This document shows positions 35,118 to 43,687 of a stretch of 45,351 nt of DNA, piece after piece. The notes beneath the pieces are model-generated. The model did no database searches. It worked only from the letters and a program-made list of their open reading frames with translations, and was not told the origin of the DNA. This DNA is from Armatimonadota bacterium. Lineage in GTDB: Bacteria > Armatimonadota > Hebobacteria > GCA-020354555 > CP070648. The stretch is from positions 3,691,257-3,736,607 of the forward strand of contig CP070648.1 in assembly GCA_020354555.1 (NCBI GenBank), given 5' to 3'. The translations under genes were made by a program, and so were the position numbers. Position 1 is the first letter of the stretch. The number at the start of each line of letters is the position of its first letter.

Positions 35118-37097
35118 ATGAGAGCGATCGCACGAAAAATATGGCGCTGGCTGCGGGCCGGGATAACGCGGCGCGTCACGATACCATGGGTTTGCTGGCG
35201 CATCCCGGTGGGCATCATCCTGGCCGTTATCGTCGTCCTCGGCATGGGCACCGGAGTTGCCCTGCACGAGACGAGCCGGCCCGTGTTCTGCCTCTCATGC
35301 CACGAGATGGGGCTGCCGGTGAGCACCTGGCGCATCTCGACCCATCACGACGTCCCGTGTGCGGAATGCCATATCATGCCCGGCACGATCAACATGTTCC
35401 GCAGCAAAGTGGCGGCGTTGCGCCAGGTCTACCTGCATGTCCGCGGTCCCGTCCAGAGCTCCGCCATCCAGGCTCACGTGCCCGACGCCAACTGCAAGGC
35501 GTGCCATCCGCGGACGCGTGAACTCGTGGTCTATCACACGATCCAGATCACCCACCAGGCGCACTGGGATCGGGGCACCAAGTGCACGTTCTGCCATGGG
35601 GAGATGGTGCACGGACCGCAACCTGCTTTCGGGAATCCGCCGCGGATGGAGACGTGCTACAAGTGCCACGACGGCGAGCGCGCGCCCAACGAGTGCTCAA
35701 CGTGCCATATCGTGCTGGGGCAGCGGAGCCCAGTCACTTTTCGTCCGGAGTGGGTTGAGGCGCACAAGGAGAATATCCGGCAGCACGGCGAGTCATGCAG
35801 CCGGTGTCATCGCTCGACCTTCTGCGACAACTGTCACCGCACCGCCGATCCACACGCTGCCGACTGGGTCGCTGTGCATCCCAAGGAATTCCGCGCCAAG
35901 CCCAAGAGCTGTCGCGTGTGCCACGCGCTGCCGGGCGAAGGCGAGGAGATGTCATTCTGCAAGGACTGCCATGCCCTGCGCCGGGCTCATAGCCTGGACT
36001 GGGTCAGCACTCATCCCGAGGGGTTCAAGCGGGATCCCAAGGACTGCGCCCGGTGCCACGAGGAGCGCTTCTGTGCGGATTGCCATGCCATCTACCGCCA
36101 TCATCCCGACGACTGGCTGCGCACGCACCCGGCCCAGGCGCGCGCCAAGCCTGACGGTTGTCGAGTGTGCCATACCGAGCAGTACTGCGGCCGATGCCAC
36201 CAGCAGGCGGTGCCGAAGACGCACGATGCGCAATGGCGACAGCAACATGGCGCAGCGGTCAACGCTGGGGAAGGTGACTGCGTCGTCTGCCACCGACCGG
36301 ACTTCTGTCAGACTTGCCACAGATCCCAGGCCGGCCGGCCGCGCTCTCATGACCCGCAGTGGTCGCGGACACACGGAACGACGGCGCTGACCGGCGAAGC
36401 CGCGTGCCGCATTTGTCACGAAAGCTCCTACTGTGAATCGTGCCACCGCCTGCCGATGCCGCATCCGCAGGGCTGGTCGGACGGCCACCGGCCGGCGGCG
36501 AAGCGCGACCGGAGCGTGTGCGCGCGCTGCCACAACGAAAACTTCTGTGTCGGCTGCCACCGCAGCACGCAGCCCAAGTCACACCAGGACGGCTGGGTCG
36601 CGCGTCACGGCACCCAGGCAAAGGCCGACGCCAAGACGTGCAGGACGTGTCACACAGACAGTCTGTGTCTGGCGTGCCACCGCGGGGTCAGGATGCCTCA
36701 CCCCACGGACTGGCCTGCCGCGCACGGCAGCCAGGCGGCAACCCCCGAGAAGCGGCAGCAGTGCGCAGCGTGCCACGCCGCGTTGTACTGCACGAAGTGC
36801 CATGGCGTGGCGATGCCTCATCCCGACGACTGGGCCGGCGACCACGGCGCTCAGGCGGCGGCATCCCCCTCGACCTGCGGGAAATGCCACCGTGCCGATC
36901 ATAACGACTGCGCGACGTGTCACGCCGCGCTTGCGCCGTCCGACCACGAGTCGCCCGACTGGAAATCCGAGCATGGCAACGTCGGCGCGGGCAATATGGA
37001 CCTGTGCGCACTGTGCCACGGAGAGGACAGCTGCACCGAATGCCATGCGCAGACATCCGCGCGTCCCCGCCAGAAGGGAACCCCCAGACATGGCTAG
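35118..37097 (+). CDS. NapC-anchored 28-haem c-type cytochrome with tandem di-haem repeats
   Basis: 659 residues. One N-terminal TM anchor (VGIILAVIVVLGMGTGVAL) leads into a NapC/NirT-like head with six CxxCH motifs (from FCLSCHEMG and CAECH to CSTCH). From residue 227 to the end, 11 units of about 38-45 residues follow. Each has CxxCH, a short spacer usually ending in an aromatic-Cys pair (FC/YC), a second CxxCH, then H-x-x-DW and HP/HG positions that could supply the second axial His. The total is 28 CxxCH. NapC-type heads take electrons from quinols; the long di-haem array could act as a periplasmic wire. The predicted ribosome-binding site is weak. I do not know a named family with this layout. 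Confidence 0.9.
   Translation: MRAIARKIWRWLRAGITRRVTIPWVCWRIPVGIILAVIVVLGMGTGVALHETSRPVFCLSCHEMGLPVSTWRISTHHDVPCAECHIMPGTINMFRSKVAALRQVYLHVRGPVQSSAIQAHVPDANCKACHPRTRELVVYHTIQITHQAHWDRGTKCTFCHGEMVHGPQPAFGNPPRMETCYKCHDGERAPNECSTCHIVLGQRSPVTFRPEWVEAHKENIRQHGESCSRCHRSTFCDNCHRTADPHAADWVAVHPKEFRAKPKSCRVCHALPGEGEEMSFCKDCHALRRAHSLDWVSTHPEGFKRDPKDCARCHEERFCADCHAIYRHHPDDWLRTHPAQARAKPDGCRVCHTEQYCGRCHQQAVPKTHDAQWRQQHGAAVNAGEGDCVVCHRPDFCQTCHRSQAGRPRSHDPQWSRTHGTTALTGEAACRICHESSYCESCHRLPMPHPQGWSDGHRPAAKRDRSVCARCHNENFCVGCHRSTQPKSHQDGWVARHGTQAKADAKTCRTCHTDSLCLACHRGVRMPHPTDWPAAHGSQAATPEKRQQCAACHAALYCTKCHGVAMPHPDDWAGDHGAQAAASPSTCGKCHRADHNDCATCHAALAPSDHESPDWKSEHGNVGAGNMDLCALCHGEDSCTECHAQTSARPRQKGTPRHG
35796..37046 (+). 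repeat. Eleven in-frame di-haem repeats in the 28-haem cytochrome
   Basis: Protein-level tandem repeat of ~417 residues: CxxCH-(4-11)-CxxCH, then about 24 residues holding a conserved W and a following H. Unit lengths for the first four are 38, 45, 38 and 40 residues. The DNA has diverged, so this is an old expansion rather than a recent duplication. Confidence 0.88.
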
Positions 37098-37179
37098 CGG
37101 CGAACACCGCCGCCCCGGCGCAGCGAATCGGCAGCAAGACCAACCGCCCGCAATCTCGGCGTAGCGCGGCCGCCGGGCT

Positions 37180-39891
37180 ATGCGCGAGACCGTAACAGGG
37201 ACGTACGTGTCACGCAACTGCGGCAAACACCCAGACCGAACGCTGTGCTCCCACGGGACGAGAGTGGCAATCCTCGGCGGGGGGCCGGCGGGCGCCTTCT
37301 GCGCGATCTGGCTCAGCAGGCTGGCACGACAGGCCGGACACGACATGGAGATCGTCGTGTTCGACCACAAGAGCTTCGAGAAGCCCGGCCCGGCCGGATG
37401 CAACATGTGCGCCGGCATCATCCCCGACTCGCTCGTGCGCAACATGCGGCGCTTCGGCATCGAACTCCCCGAGCACGTCATCCAGCGCCGCATCGCCGGT
37501 TATTGTCTGGAGACCAAAGGCGGCGCAGTCGACATCCCCACTCCGCCCGGCACCCAGCTCTACAGTACCTTCCGCGGTCCCGGGCCCCTGGGTATGTACC
37601 CGTCGGCGCGACAGGGGTTCGACTACTTTCTCCTGCGCGAAGCGGAGCAGCGCGGTGTCACGTATCTCAACAAGATGGTGGTTGACGTCGCAGTGCCGCC
37701 CTCGCCGTCGGAGCCGTGCGTGGTTGTCTCGCGGGACGGAGCGCGACACGAGGCGGACATCGTGGTCGGCGCCTTCGGCGTCAACAGCAACCTGGTGCGC
37801 ATTTTCGAGCGCCTTGGCTTCGGCTACCGCGCGCCCGAGGTGGCGCGCGCGTTTCAGGCGGAGATTCCGGTTGACCCTGATTTCATCGAGCGCGAGATGG
37901 GCGACCGCGTGTTCATCTTCGCGCTCGGCCTTCCGCATCTCGAGTTCGCTGCGATCACCCCCAAGCGCCAGCACGTGACGGTGACGCTGATCGGCGCCCA
38001 CCCGCGTCGCCCCGACCTTGAGGAGTTCCTCGATTCCCCTTACGTCAAGCGGCGCATGCCGGCGGGATGGCAAGCGCCGGGACGGTTCTGCGCTTGCGGG
38101 CCTTGGCTGCCGATCACGGCGGCGCGCAACGCGGTCAGCGACCGCATCCTGATCATCGGCGATGCCCACGTGGCACGCTACCTCAAGAACGGGATCGAGT
38201 CCAGCTTCTACACTGCGTGCTGGGCCGCCCGGGCGATTGTTGCAGGCGACTTGCGGGCGGACGCGCTGGCTCGCCGGTATGTGTCGCGCTGTCAGTACTA
38301 CGTGCGCGACAATCGCTACGGACGCGCGCTGTTCAGGCTCCATGACATCATCTCATCATCGCCCACCGTGGCCCGGTCGCACGTCGCGGTCGCGCGCGCG
38401 GAGCAGGCCGCGCGCGGACGCCCGAAGCGCCTCAGCGCCGTGCTGTGGGGCATGTTCACCGGCAATATACCGTACCGATCAATCGCGTCCCGGCTGCTCG
38501 ACCTGCGCCTGCACTGGGCGATCGCGCGCGCGCTCGCGCGCGACGTGGCCGCTCGGATGCGAATCCCCGCTTTGCGCCCGCGCCGCGCGCGCCGCCCAAT
38601 CTCACCTGCGCTCGGGCCGTTGGGCTCGGAGCAGACGGTGCTCATCATCGGCGGCGGGCCCGCCGGCGCAGCGTGCGCGATAACTCTGGCCCGGGCGGGG
38701 CGGCTGCTGCGGCGCGTACCGCGGATCATCCTGATCGAGGAAAAGCGCTTCGGCGAGCACCAGAACCAGTGTGCCGGCGTCATCTCACCGCCCGGGCTGC
38801 AAATGATAGAGGGAATGCTGGGCGCGCGTCTCCCCAACGGCCTTGCCCAAAGGGATATTCGCGGCTACACGCTTCACGCCAATGGGGGCACCATCGCGCT
38901 TGACGGTGACGAACTCGGCGAACGCGCCAACGCGTTGCGGCGCGTGCAACTCGACGGCCTGCTGCTGCGAGCCGCGCAACGGGCAGGCGCGCAAGTCGTT
39001 CACGCCCGCGCGGACGATGTCGAGGTCAACCCCGACGGCGTGGTCGTGTACACCGATAGCGGGACGTTCCACGGCGATGTTGCGGTGGGCGCGTTCGGGC
39101 TCGACCCCGGTATCGCGCAGGCGTTCGCGCGCGCCACGCGGTACAGGCCGCCCGCATCGCTGGAGACCCTGGCGTGCAAGCTGCATCCCGCCGGGCTCGA
39201 CCACATACCAGGCCTGCTGGACGACCACATTCACGTCTTCTTGCCCCGTGACCGCACGGTTGAGTTCGGCGCGTTGGTGCCCAAGAGCAATCACGTGACG
39301 GTTATCATCGCAGGGCGCCGGCTCCGCGAGGCCGACATGACGACATTCCTGTCGCGGTATGCGGGGCGCCTGCTGCCGCCGGCGTGCGACATCCAAGGCG
39401 CCTTCAAGGGATCCTTTCCCCTCGGCCCCGCGGGCTGCCTTTACGGTGACCGCTACGTCGTCCTCGGCGATGCAGCGGGCCTGGTCCGGCCGTTCAAGGG
39501 CAAGGGGATCAACGCCGCCATCGAAGCCGGTTCCCTGGCTGCGACGACGATGTTGACGCGCGGCGTGTCGCGGCAAGCATTCGATTACTTCGCCGCCAGC
39601 CGTCGGCACCTGACGGGTGACTTGCAGTACGGCCGCGTCGTCAGGATGCTGACGGGGCTGGTGTCGCGCTGGGGAGTACTGCCCGCGTTCGTCGCCGAAG
39701 CGCGGGACGATGCTGATCTGCGCCAGGCGCTGTTCGACTGCGTGTCGGGGCGAACCAGCTATCGCAGCGTCGTGCTGCGCAAGTGCAACCTGCGGCTCAT
39801 CCCGCGCATGGCGTGGAAAAGCGGGTTGCACCTGCTGCTGCGGGGGAAGCGCGCCGCCCGCGCCGAGGATGCGCCGTCTCTGAAGTCATAG
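37180..39891 (+). CDS. Tandem double flavoprotein of the geranylgeranyl-reductase-like FAD family
   Basis: 903 residues made of two homologous halves. Half 1: FAD site VAILGGGPAGAFCA (GGGPAG at 33-38), GCNMCAGIIPDSL, second FAD motif DRILIIGDAHVARYLKNGI. Half 2 from ~residue 485: VLIIGGGPAGAACA, NQCAGVISPPGL, DRYVVLGDAAGLVRPFKGKG and INAAIEAGSLA. Both end with similar helical tails, including TGNIPYRS and SGRTSYRS. Family members reduce isoprenoid double bonds or act as other FAD oxidoreductases; normal ones have a single unit. Its position directly after a 28-haem cytochrome and before a haem-pathway enzyme suggests exchange of electrons with that cytochrome or modification of the quinone, but neither is shown. 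The start could be slightly downstream of the ATG at 37180. Confidence 0.88.
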   Translation: MRETVTGTYVSRNCGKHPDRTLCSHGTRVAILGGGPAGAFCAIWLSRLARQAGHDMEIVVFDHKSFEKPGPAGCNMCAGIIPDSLVRNMRRFGIELPEHVIQRRIAGYCLETKGGAVDIPTPPGTQLYSTFRGPGPLGMYPSARQGFDYFLLREAEQRGVTYLNKMVVDVAVPPSPSEPCVVVSRDGARHEADIVVGAFGVNSNLVRIFERLGFGYRAPEVARAFQAEIPVDPDFIEREMGDRVFIFALGLPHLEFAAITPKRQHVTVTLIGAHPRRPDLEEFLDSPYVKRRMPAGWQAPGRFCACGPWLPITAARNAVSDRILIIGDAHVARYLKNGIESSFYTACWAARAIVAGDLRADALARRYVSRCQYYVRDNRYGRALFRLHDIISSSPTVARSHVAVARAEQAARGRPKRLSAVLWGMFTGNIPYRSIASRLLDLRLHWAIARALARDVAARMRIPALRPRRARRPISPALGPLGSEQTVLIIGGGPAGAACAITLARAGRLLRRVPRIILIEEKRFGEHQNQCAGVISPPGLQMIEGMLGARLPNGLAQRDIRGYTLHANGGTIALDGDELGERANALRRVQLDGLLLRAAQRAGAQVVHARADDVEVNPDGVVVYTDSGTFHGDVAVGAFGLDPGIAQAFARATRYRPPASLETLACKLHPAGLDHIPGLLDDHIHVFLPRDRTVEFGALVPKSNHVTVIIAGRRLREADMTTFLSRYAGRLLPPACDIQGAFKGSFPLGPAGCLYGDRYVVLGDAAGLVRPFKGKGINAAIEAGSLAATTMLTRGVSRQAFDYFAASRRHLTGDLQYGRVVRMLTGLVSRWGVLPAFVAEARDDADLRQALFDCVSGRTSYRSVVLRKCNLRLIPRMAWKSGLHLLLRGKRAARAEDAPSLKS

Positions 39892-40175
39892 CGCCCGCCG
39901 GCGGGGCGCGCAATGGACGAACCAGTCGCGATTGCGGCGGTCTGGAGCAGCGCCGTAACGGGTACAATTCTCCTAATCGTGGTTCGCAGGTCTATCTCAC
40001 GATGGAGGGCGTCGCCCGCGAGGCGTACGCGGCGGTTGCCGCGCGCGTCGTAGTCATGTATGATCCCTAGCGCCATCTGCGCCGCGCGGGTGCGAGGCGA
40101 TCGCTGTCATGGGCAGCGCCAATGCCGGGCCGGTCGCTGCGCTTGGACGAGTACGCTCCATCTCGTTGGTTGTCC

Positions 40176-40192
40176 GGAGGAGGCAGCACTTG
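40176..40192 (+). promoter_or_regulatory. Ribosome-binding site setting a TTG start for ahbC
   Basis: GGAGGAGG lies six bases before TTG at 40190. The protein from this TTG begins exactly where AhbC proteins normally begin (IGFTKLLCGTATVSGAL), so it is preferred over the ATG at 40109. Confidence 0.8.
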
Positions 40193-41389
40193 ATCGGATT
40201 CACGAAACTCCTATGCGGCACGGCAACCGTGTCCGGCGCGCTGCGCCAGGTCAGCCAGGGCGGTCAGGAGCCCGGTCTGCTCCAGTTCACGACGGCGGAT
40301 CGCCCGCTGGTGGTGTGGAACATGACGACGCGGTGCAACCTGCGCTGCGTCCATTGCTACAACGATTCGTCGGAGGCATCGCGGCGTCCTGAGCTTACCA
40401 CCGCCGAGGCGGAGGCGCTCATCGACGACCTGTCGCAGATGGGCGTCCCGGTGCTGCTGTTCTCGGGTGGTGAGCCGGTGCTGCGGCCGGATGGCTATCA
40501 ACTCGGTCGCTACGCAAGCGACCGAGGGCTCCGCGCGGTGCTGTCAACGAACGGGACGCTCATCACCCCTGAGGTGGCGCAGCGACTGAAAGACGCGGGT
40601 TTCCAGTATGTCGGCATCTCGATCGACGGCCTCGCCGAGCGGCACGATGCGTTCCGGCGCAAAGCGGGCGCCTCTGCCGCCGCCTGGGACGGCCTGCGCA
40701 ACGCCCGCACCGCCGGCTTGAGGAGCGGCGTCAGGTTCACCGTCACCCGCGACAACGCCGACGATCTGCCCGGCGTCATCGGGCAGGCCGTGGCTGAGCA
40801 GGCGGACCGCTTCTGCCTCTACCATCTCGTCTACGCCGGGCGCGGCGCCGATCTGCCGCAGCGCGATCTCTCCGCGGCACAGCGGCGCGAGTTGATTCAA
40901 TGGCTCATCGGCAAGACGAAAGAGCTGCACCAGGAAGGCAGGAAGATCGAGATCCTGACCACGGACAACCACGCCGACGGGATCTACTTGTACCGCGAAA
41001 TCGCGGCGCGCGATCCCGGGCGGGCGGAGGAGGTCCTGCAGCTGCTCGCCATGCACGGCGGCTGCTCGGCAGGCCGGAAGTTCGCCAATATTGACGTCAC
41101 CGGGGATGTCCATGCGTGCCAGTTCTGGGGCCACGAATCACTGGGCAACGTGCGCGACCGGCCATTCTCGGCGATCTGGAACGACTCCAGCCACCCGCTC
41201 ATGGGGCGCCTGAAGCAGATGCCGCTCGGGGTCGGCGGCCGCTGCGGCGAGTGCGGGTTCAAGGATTACTGCGGCGGCTGTCGCATCCGCGCCGCAGCGA
41301 TTCACGGCGATCCCTGGGGGGCGGATCCCACGTGCTATCTCACCGACGACGAGATCTCCGGGCCTGCGCCGCCGCAGGCGTCCGGTTGA
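40190..41389 (+). CDS. ahbC: Radical SAM enzyme, 12,18-didecarboxysiroheme deacetylase
   Basis: 399 residues. N-terminal IGFTKLLCGTATVSGAL and LLQFTTADRPLVVWNMTTRC are typical of AhbC/NirJ-like proteins. The radical SAM cluster is CNLRCVHC, followed by VLLFSGGEP, LSTNGTLI, YVGISIDGL and FCLYHLVYAGRG. The C-terminal auxiliary cluster region contains CGECGFKDYCGGC, then PTCYLTDDEI. AhbC removes the acetate side chains of 12,18-didecarboxysiroheme to give Fe-coproporphyrin III in the siroheme-dependent haem pathway. NirJ (haem d1 synthesis) and AhbD are relatives, so the exact step is likely but not certain. The location next to multihaem cytochrome genes fits a haem supply role. Confidence 0.85.
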   Translation: MIGFTKLLCGTATVSGALRQVSQGGQEPGLLQFTTADRPLVVWNMTTRCNLRCVHCYNDSSEASRRPELTTAEAEALIDDLSQMGVPVLLFSGGEPVLRPDGYQLGRYASDRGLRAVLSTNGTLITPEVAQRLKDAGFQYVGISIDGLAERHDAFRRKAGASAAAWDGLRNARTAGLRSGVRFTVTRDNADDLPGVIGQAVAEQADRFCLYHLVYAGRGADLPQRDLSAAQRRELIQWLIGKTKELHQEGRKIEILTTDNHADGIYLYREIAARDPGRAEEVLQLLAMHGGCSAGRKFANIDVTGDVHACQFWGHESLGNVRDRPFSAIWNDSSHPLMGRLKQMPLGVGGRCGECGFKDYCGGCRIRAAAIHGDPWGADPTCYLTDDEISGPAPPQASG

Positions 41390-41475
41390 GTTAAGCGCTC
41401 CGCACGTGTCGTGCGGTGGCCTCATGGGCGCTCCACCGCCCCAGGGAATTCCACCGGCGAAATCCCGGAAATACA

Positions 41476-41499
41476 AGGCCCTCCCTTTCGGGAGGGCCT
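41476..41499. terminator. Bidirectional hairpin terminator
   Basis: AGGCCCTCCC, TTTC loop, GGGAGGGCCT: a perfect ten-base-pair stem between the converging ahbC and Gfo/Idh genes. Short A and T stretches flank it, so it may end transcription from both sides. Confidence 0.75.
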
Positions 41500-41531
41500 C
41501 TTGTCTCCTCGATGCATTGGGGCTGCGTGGG

Positions 41532-42905
41532 TTACACGCTGATTTCCCAGCCGCGGCGCGTGTTCTGCCGTTCGACGAATTGGTTGACCTCCGGCATGTT
41601 GGGCGAACGCATGGCTTTCGAGTCCCACTCGATCTTCTTGCCCAAGCCGGCGCGCGCTGCCAGGCTGCCCAGGTGTACCACCTCCGTGAACGGGCCGGAG
41701 TAGTCGAAATTCGAGCCCGGCAGCGGACCGCCTTTGCACGCGTTGGCGAACTCCAGGGACGAACTGCCGAGCGGCACGCGCGGGATGACTTCGTCCGGCA
41801 TCTGGAAATCCTTCATCCGCTCCTCGGGCAGCAAGCGCGTGTTGCCGCCGTAGCAGCCCGTCGTCGCCACGCCGTCGTCGCCGACGAAGTACGAGCCGTT
41901 GCTGCCGTCACCCAGTTCCGTGCCTTGCGGAACACCTGCGGGATGCGGCGGCATGCACCCGCCGTCGTACCAATACACCGTCACCGGCGGCAGGGTCTTT
42001 CCCTTCCACGCGACGTCCACCTTCTCCCGGAACGGCCGCGCCGGGAACTCGTACTTGACCACCGATCTCACGGGCGGCGTCTCCTCACTGCAGCCCTCGA
42101 GGACGACGCATTCGACACCGGTGGGCGTGCCGAGCTGGAGCGCCCAGTTCGCCGGGTCCATGATGTGGCAGGCCATGTCGCCCAGGGCGCCACAGCCGAA
42201 TTCCCACCACCCCCGCCAGTTCCACGGCGCATACCCGGGGTTGAAATGGCGGTACGGCGCGGGACCTAACCAGAGGTCCCAGTCCAGGTCGTCGGGCACC
42301 GCCACCGACGGCAGCTTCGCTGTTGCGCTCTGGTCCCACAGCGGCCGGTCGGTCCAGATGTGCGCCTCGCGAACCGGGCCGATGGCGTTCGACCAGATGA
42401 TCTCGCACATCTGCCGCACCCCGTCGCCGGCGTGGCCCTGGTTGCCCATCGCCGTCACCACGTTGTACTTGCGCGCCGCCTTCGTGAGCGCCTGCGCCTC
42501 GGCAATCGACCACGTCAGCGGCTTCTGCACCCGGACGTGAATGCCCAGTTGCATCGCGGCCAGCGCGGCTACCGTGTGGGTGTGGTCCGGCGTCGAGATG
42601 GTGACGGCGTCCAGCTTCTCCTTCTCGAGCATGACCCGGAAATCTTTGTACCGCCGGGCTTTGGGGAACCTTCCGAACGTGCCGCCCGCGCGGGCCCAGT
42701 CCACGTCACACAACGCGACGATGTTTTCCTCGTCCATGCTCGATATGTCGCCGCCCCCCTGTCCGCCCGCACCGATGGCGGCCATGTCCAGCTTCTCGTT
42801 CGGAGAAACCCTCCTCGTGGCGGAACGCCCGGCAGTCGCGAAGCCCGCAATCGCCAAGGCACTTCCCATCAGAAACGTGCGCCGCGTGAAACCGTGTTCT
42901 GTCAT
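41532..42905 (-). CDS. Tat-exported Gfo/Idh/MocA-family oxidoreductase
   Basis: 457 residues. The N-terminus has a twin-arginine signal (FTRRTFLMGSALAIAGFATAG). The Rossmann part reads LDMAAIGAGGQGGGD, IVALCDVDW, AVTISTPDHTHTVAALAAM and HVRVQKPLTWSIAEA (with the conserved KP). The second domain includes GNQGHAGDGVRQMCEII and WNWRGWWEFGCGALGDMACHIMD. Such exported members are common in Planctomycetes and relatives and act on sugars or sugar acids, often with a tightly bound nicotinamide cofactor. Single gene, transcribed away from the hairpin-operator region. Substrate unknown. Confidence 0.9.
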   Translation of the reverse strand: MTEHGFTRRTFLMGSALAIAGFATAGRSATRRVSPNEKLDMAAIGAGGQGGGDISSMDEENIVALCDVDWARAGGTFGRFPKARRYKDFRVMLEKEKLDAVTISTPDHTHTVAALAAMQLGIHVRVQKPLTWSIAEAQALTKAARKYNVVTAMGNQGHAGDGVRQMCEIIWSNAIGPVREAHIWTDRPLWDQSATAKLPSVAVPDDLDWDLWLGPAPYRHFNPGYAPWNWRGWWEFGCGALGDMACHIMDPANWALQLGTPTGVECVVLEGCSEETPPVRSVVKYEFPARPFREKVDVAWKGKTLPPVTVYWYDGGCMPPHPAGVPQGTELGDGSNGSYFVGDDGVATTGCYGGNTRLLPEERMKDFQMPDEVIPRVPLGSSSLEFANACKGGPLPGSNFDYSGPFTEVVHLGSLAARAGLGKKIEWDSKAMRSPNMPEVNQFVERQNTRRGWEISV

Positions 42906-43131
42906 GGATCCGTTCCCTCTCTTCGTCGAGCTGAGTTAGCCTGTGCCCCGGAAGATGACGGAACCGCCCCGGCCATTCATCCGGGTGACCCGCGAAAGGT
43001 CGGCGGCAGGCGCAAACCACTCCGAAGAGTATACTTCGGGAACGAAACGGAGTCAACGGTGGCAGGCCGCTGGCGCTCGGTTCGCCCCCGCGGCAGTCCT
43101 CTTCACCCTTCCACTCCTTACTATTGCCTCA

Positions 43132-43161
43132 CGCCGCCACCTCGATTGAATCGAAGCGGCG
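43132..43161. promoter_or_regulatory. Palindrome upstream of the Gfo/Idh gene
   Basis: TCGATT, one base, AATCGA forms the core; CGCCGC and GCGGCG pair outside it. It could be an operator for a LacI-like repressor or a hairpin. It is ~230 bases from the oxidoreductase start. Confidence 0.35.
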
Positions 43162-43356
43162 GGGCAAAGTATGACAAACATGCTGGAAGTGGCGAGCGCG
43201 CGCATCGTCTGACGAGGCCGCTGGCCGCTGGATGCTGCCGCCAAAGTGCTCGAGAGCCGCCCCCCTCATATGACTCTGCATGCGCCGCTCATGCCGAGCC
43301 TGCCCATCTGGGACCGCACGGGAGCGCAGCTGACGCCCTCAGATCGGCTTTTCTTC

Positions 43357-43406
43357 TTGACAAACAGAAGTTTGAGATGTACCATTATGCAAACGTTGTT
43401 TTGCAT
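43357..43406 (+). promoter_or_regulatory. Sigma70-type promoter with overlapping operator-like palindrome
   Basis: TTGACA (43357-43362), 17 bases, TACCAT (43380-43385). Directly after it ATGCAAA, six bases, TTTGCAT (43387-43406) forms a palindrome at the expected transcription start, the position of a repressor site. It points rightward to the ParB remnant and the DUF1848 gene. Confidence 0.5.
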
Positions 43407-43490
43407 CACGGACTACGAGGCACGAAGAGCCCGGATCGACCGCAAGCGTACAGACGCGATGCGTACTCGGGAGCGCAAGGACGGAGATCC

Positions 43491-43687
43491 ATGAGTGGGG
43501 TGACGGGGACGCTAGAGATTCGAGAGATCGAGTTGTCCAAGCTGACGCCCTGGCAAGACAACCCAAGGTTGAACGATCACGCGGTCAGCGCGGTAGCGCG
43601 GAGCATCGGCGGATAATCATCGATCGCTGGGAGAAGCACACTGGCAAACGTGCTAGATTACTGGATGAAGCGTCGGAAGGACAATGA
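43491..43687 (+). pseudogene. Deletion scar: ParB-like N-terminus joined to a DNA-methylase C-terminus
   Basis: The ATG at 43491 (GGAG upstream) encodes LEIREIELSKLTPWQDNPRL and NDHAVSAVARSIG, the start of ParB-like nuclease/methylase proteins, and then stops at 43614-43616. In another frame, bases 43613-43687 read IIIDRWEKHTGKRARLLDEA followed by SEGQ and a stop. That is the typical end of phage-type DNA methylases with an N-terminal ParB domain. About 350 or more central codons are missing. The tail overlaps the ATG of the next gene (ATGA). Confidence 0.7.

Larger units (their letters stand above)
42906..43490. other. Intergenic region with palindromes and a promoter
   Basis: 585 bases between the divergent Gfo/Idh gene and a ParB remnant. 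It contains the palindrome at 43132-43161 and the promoter-operator at 43357-43406. No convincing coding frame is seen, although AT content rises near 43350-43410 compared with the surroundings. Confidence 0.5.

Noticed and set aside
35796-37046. CRISPR-like or recent DNA tandem repeat
   Set aside because: The periodicity is only at protein level (CxxCH pairs); the DNA units have diverged and there are no spacers.
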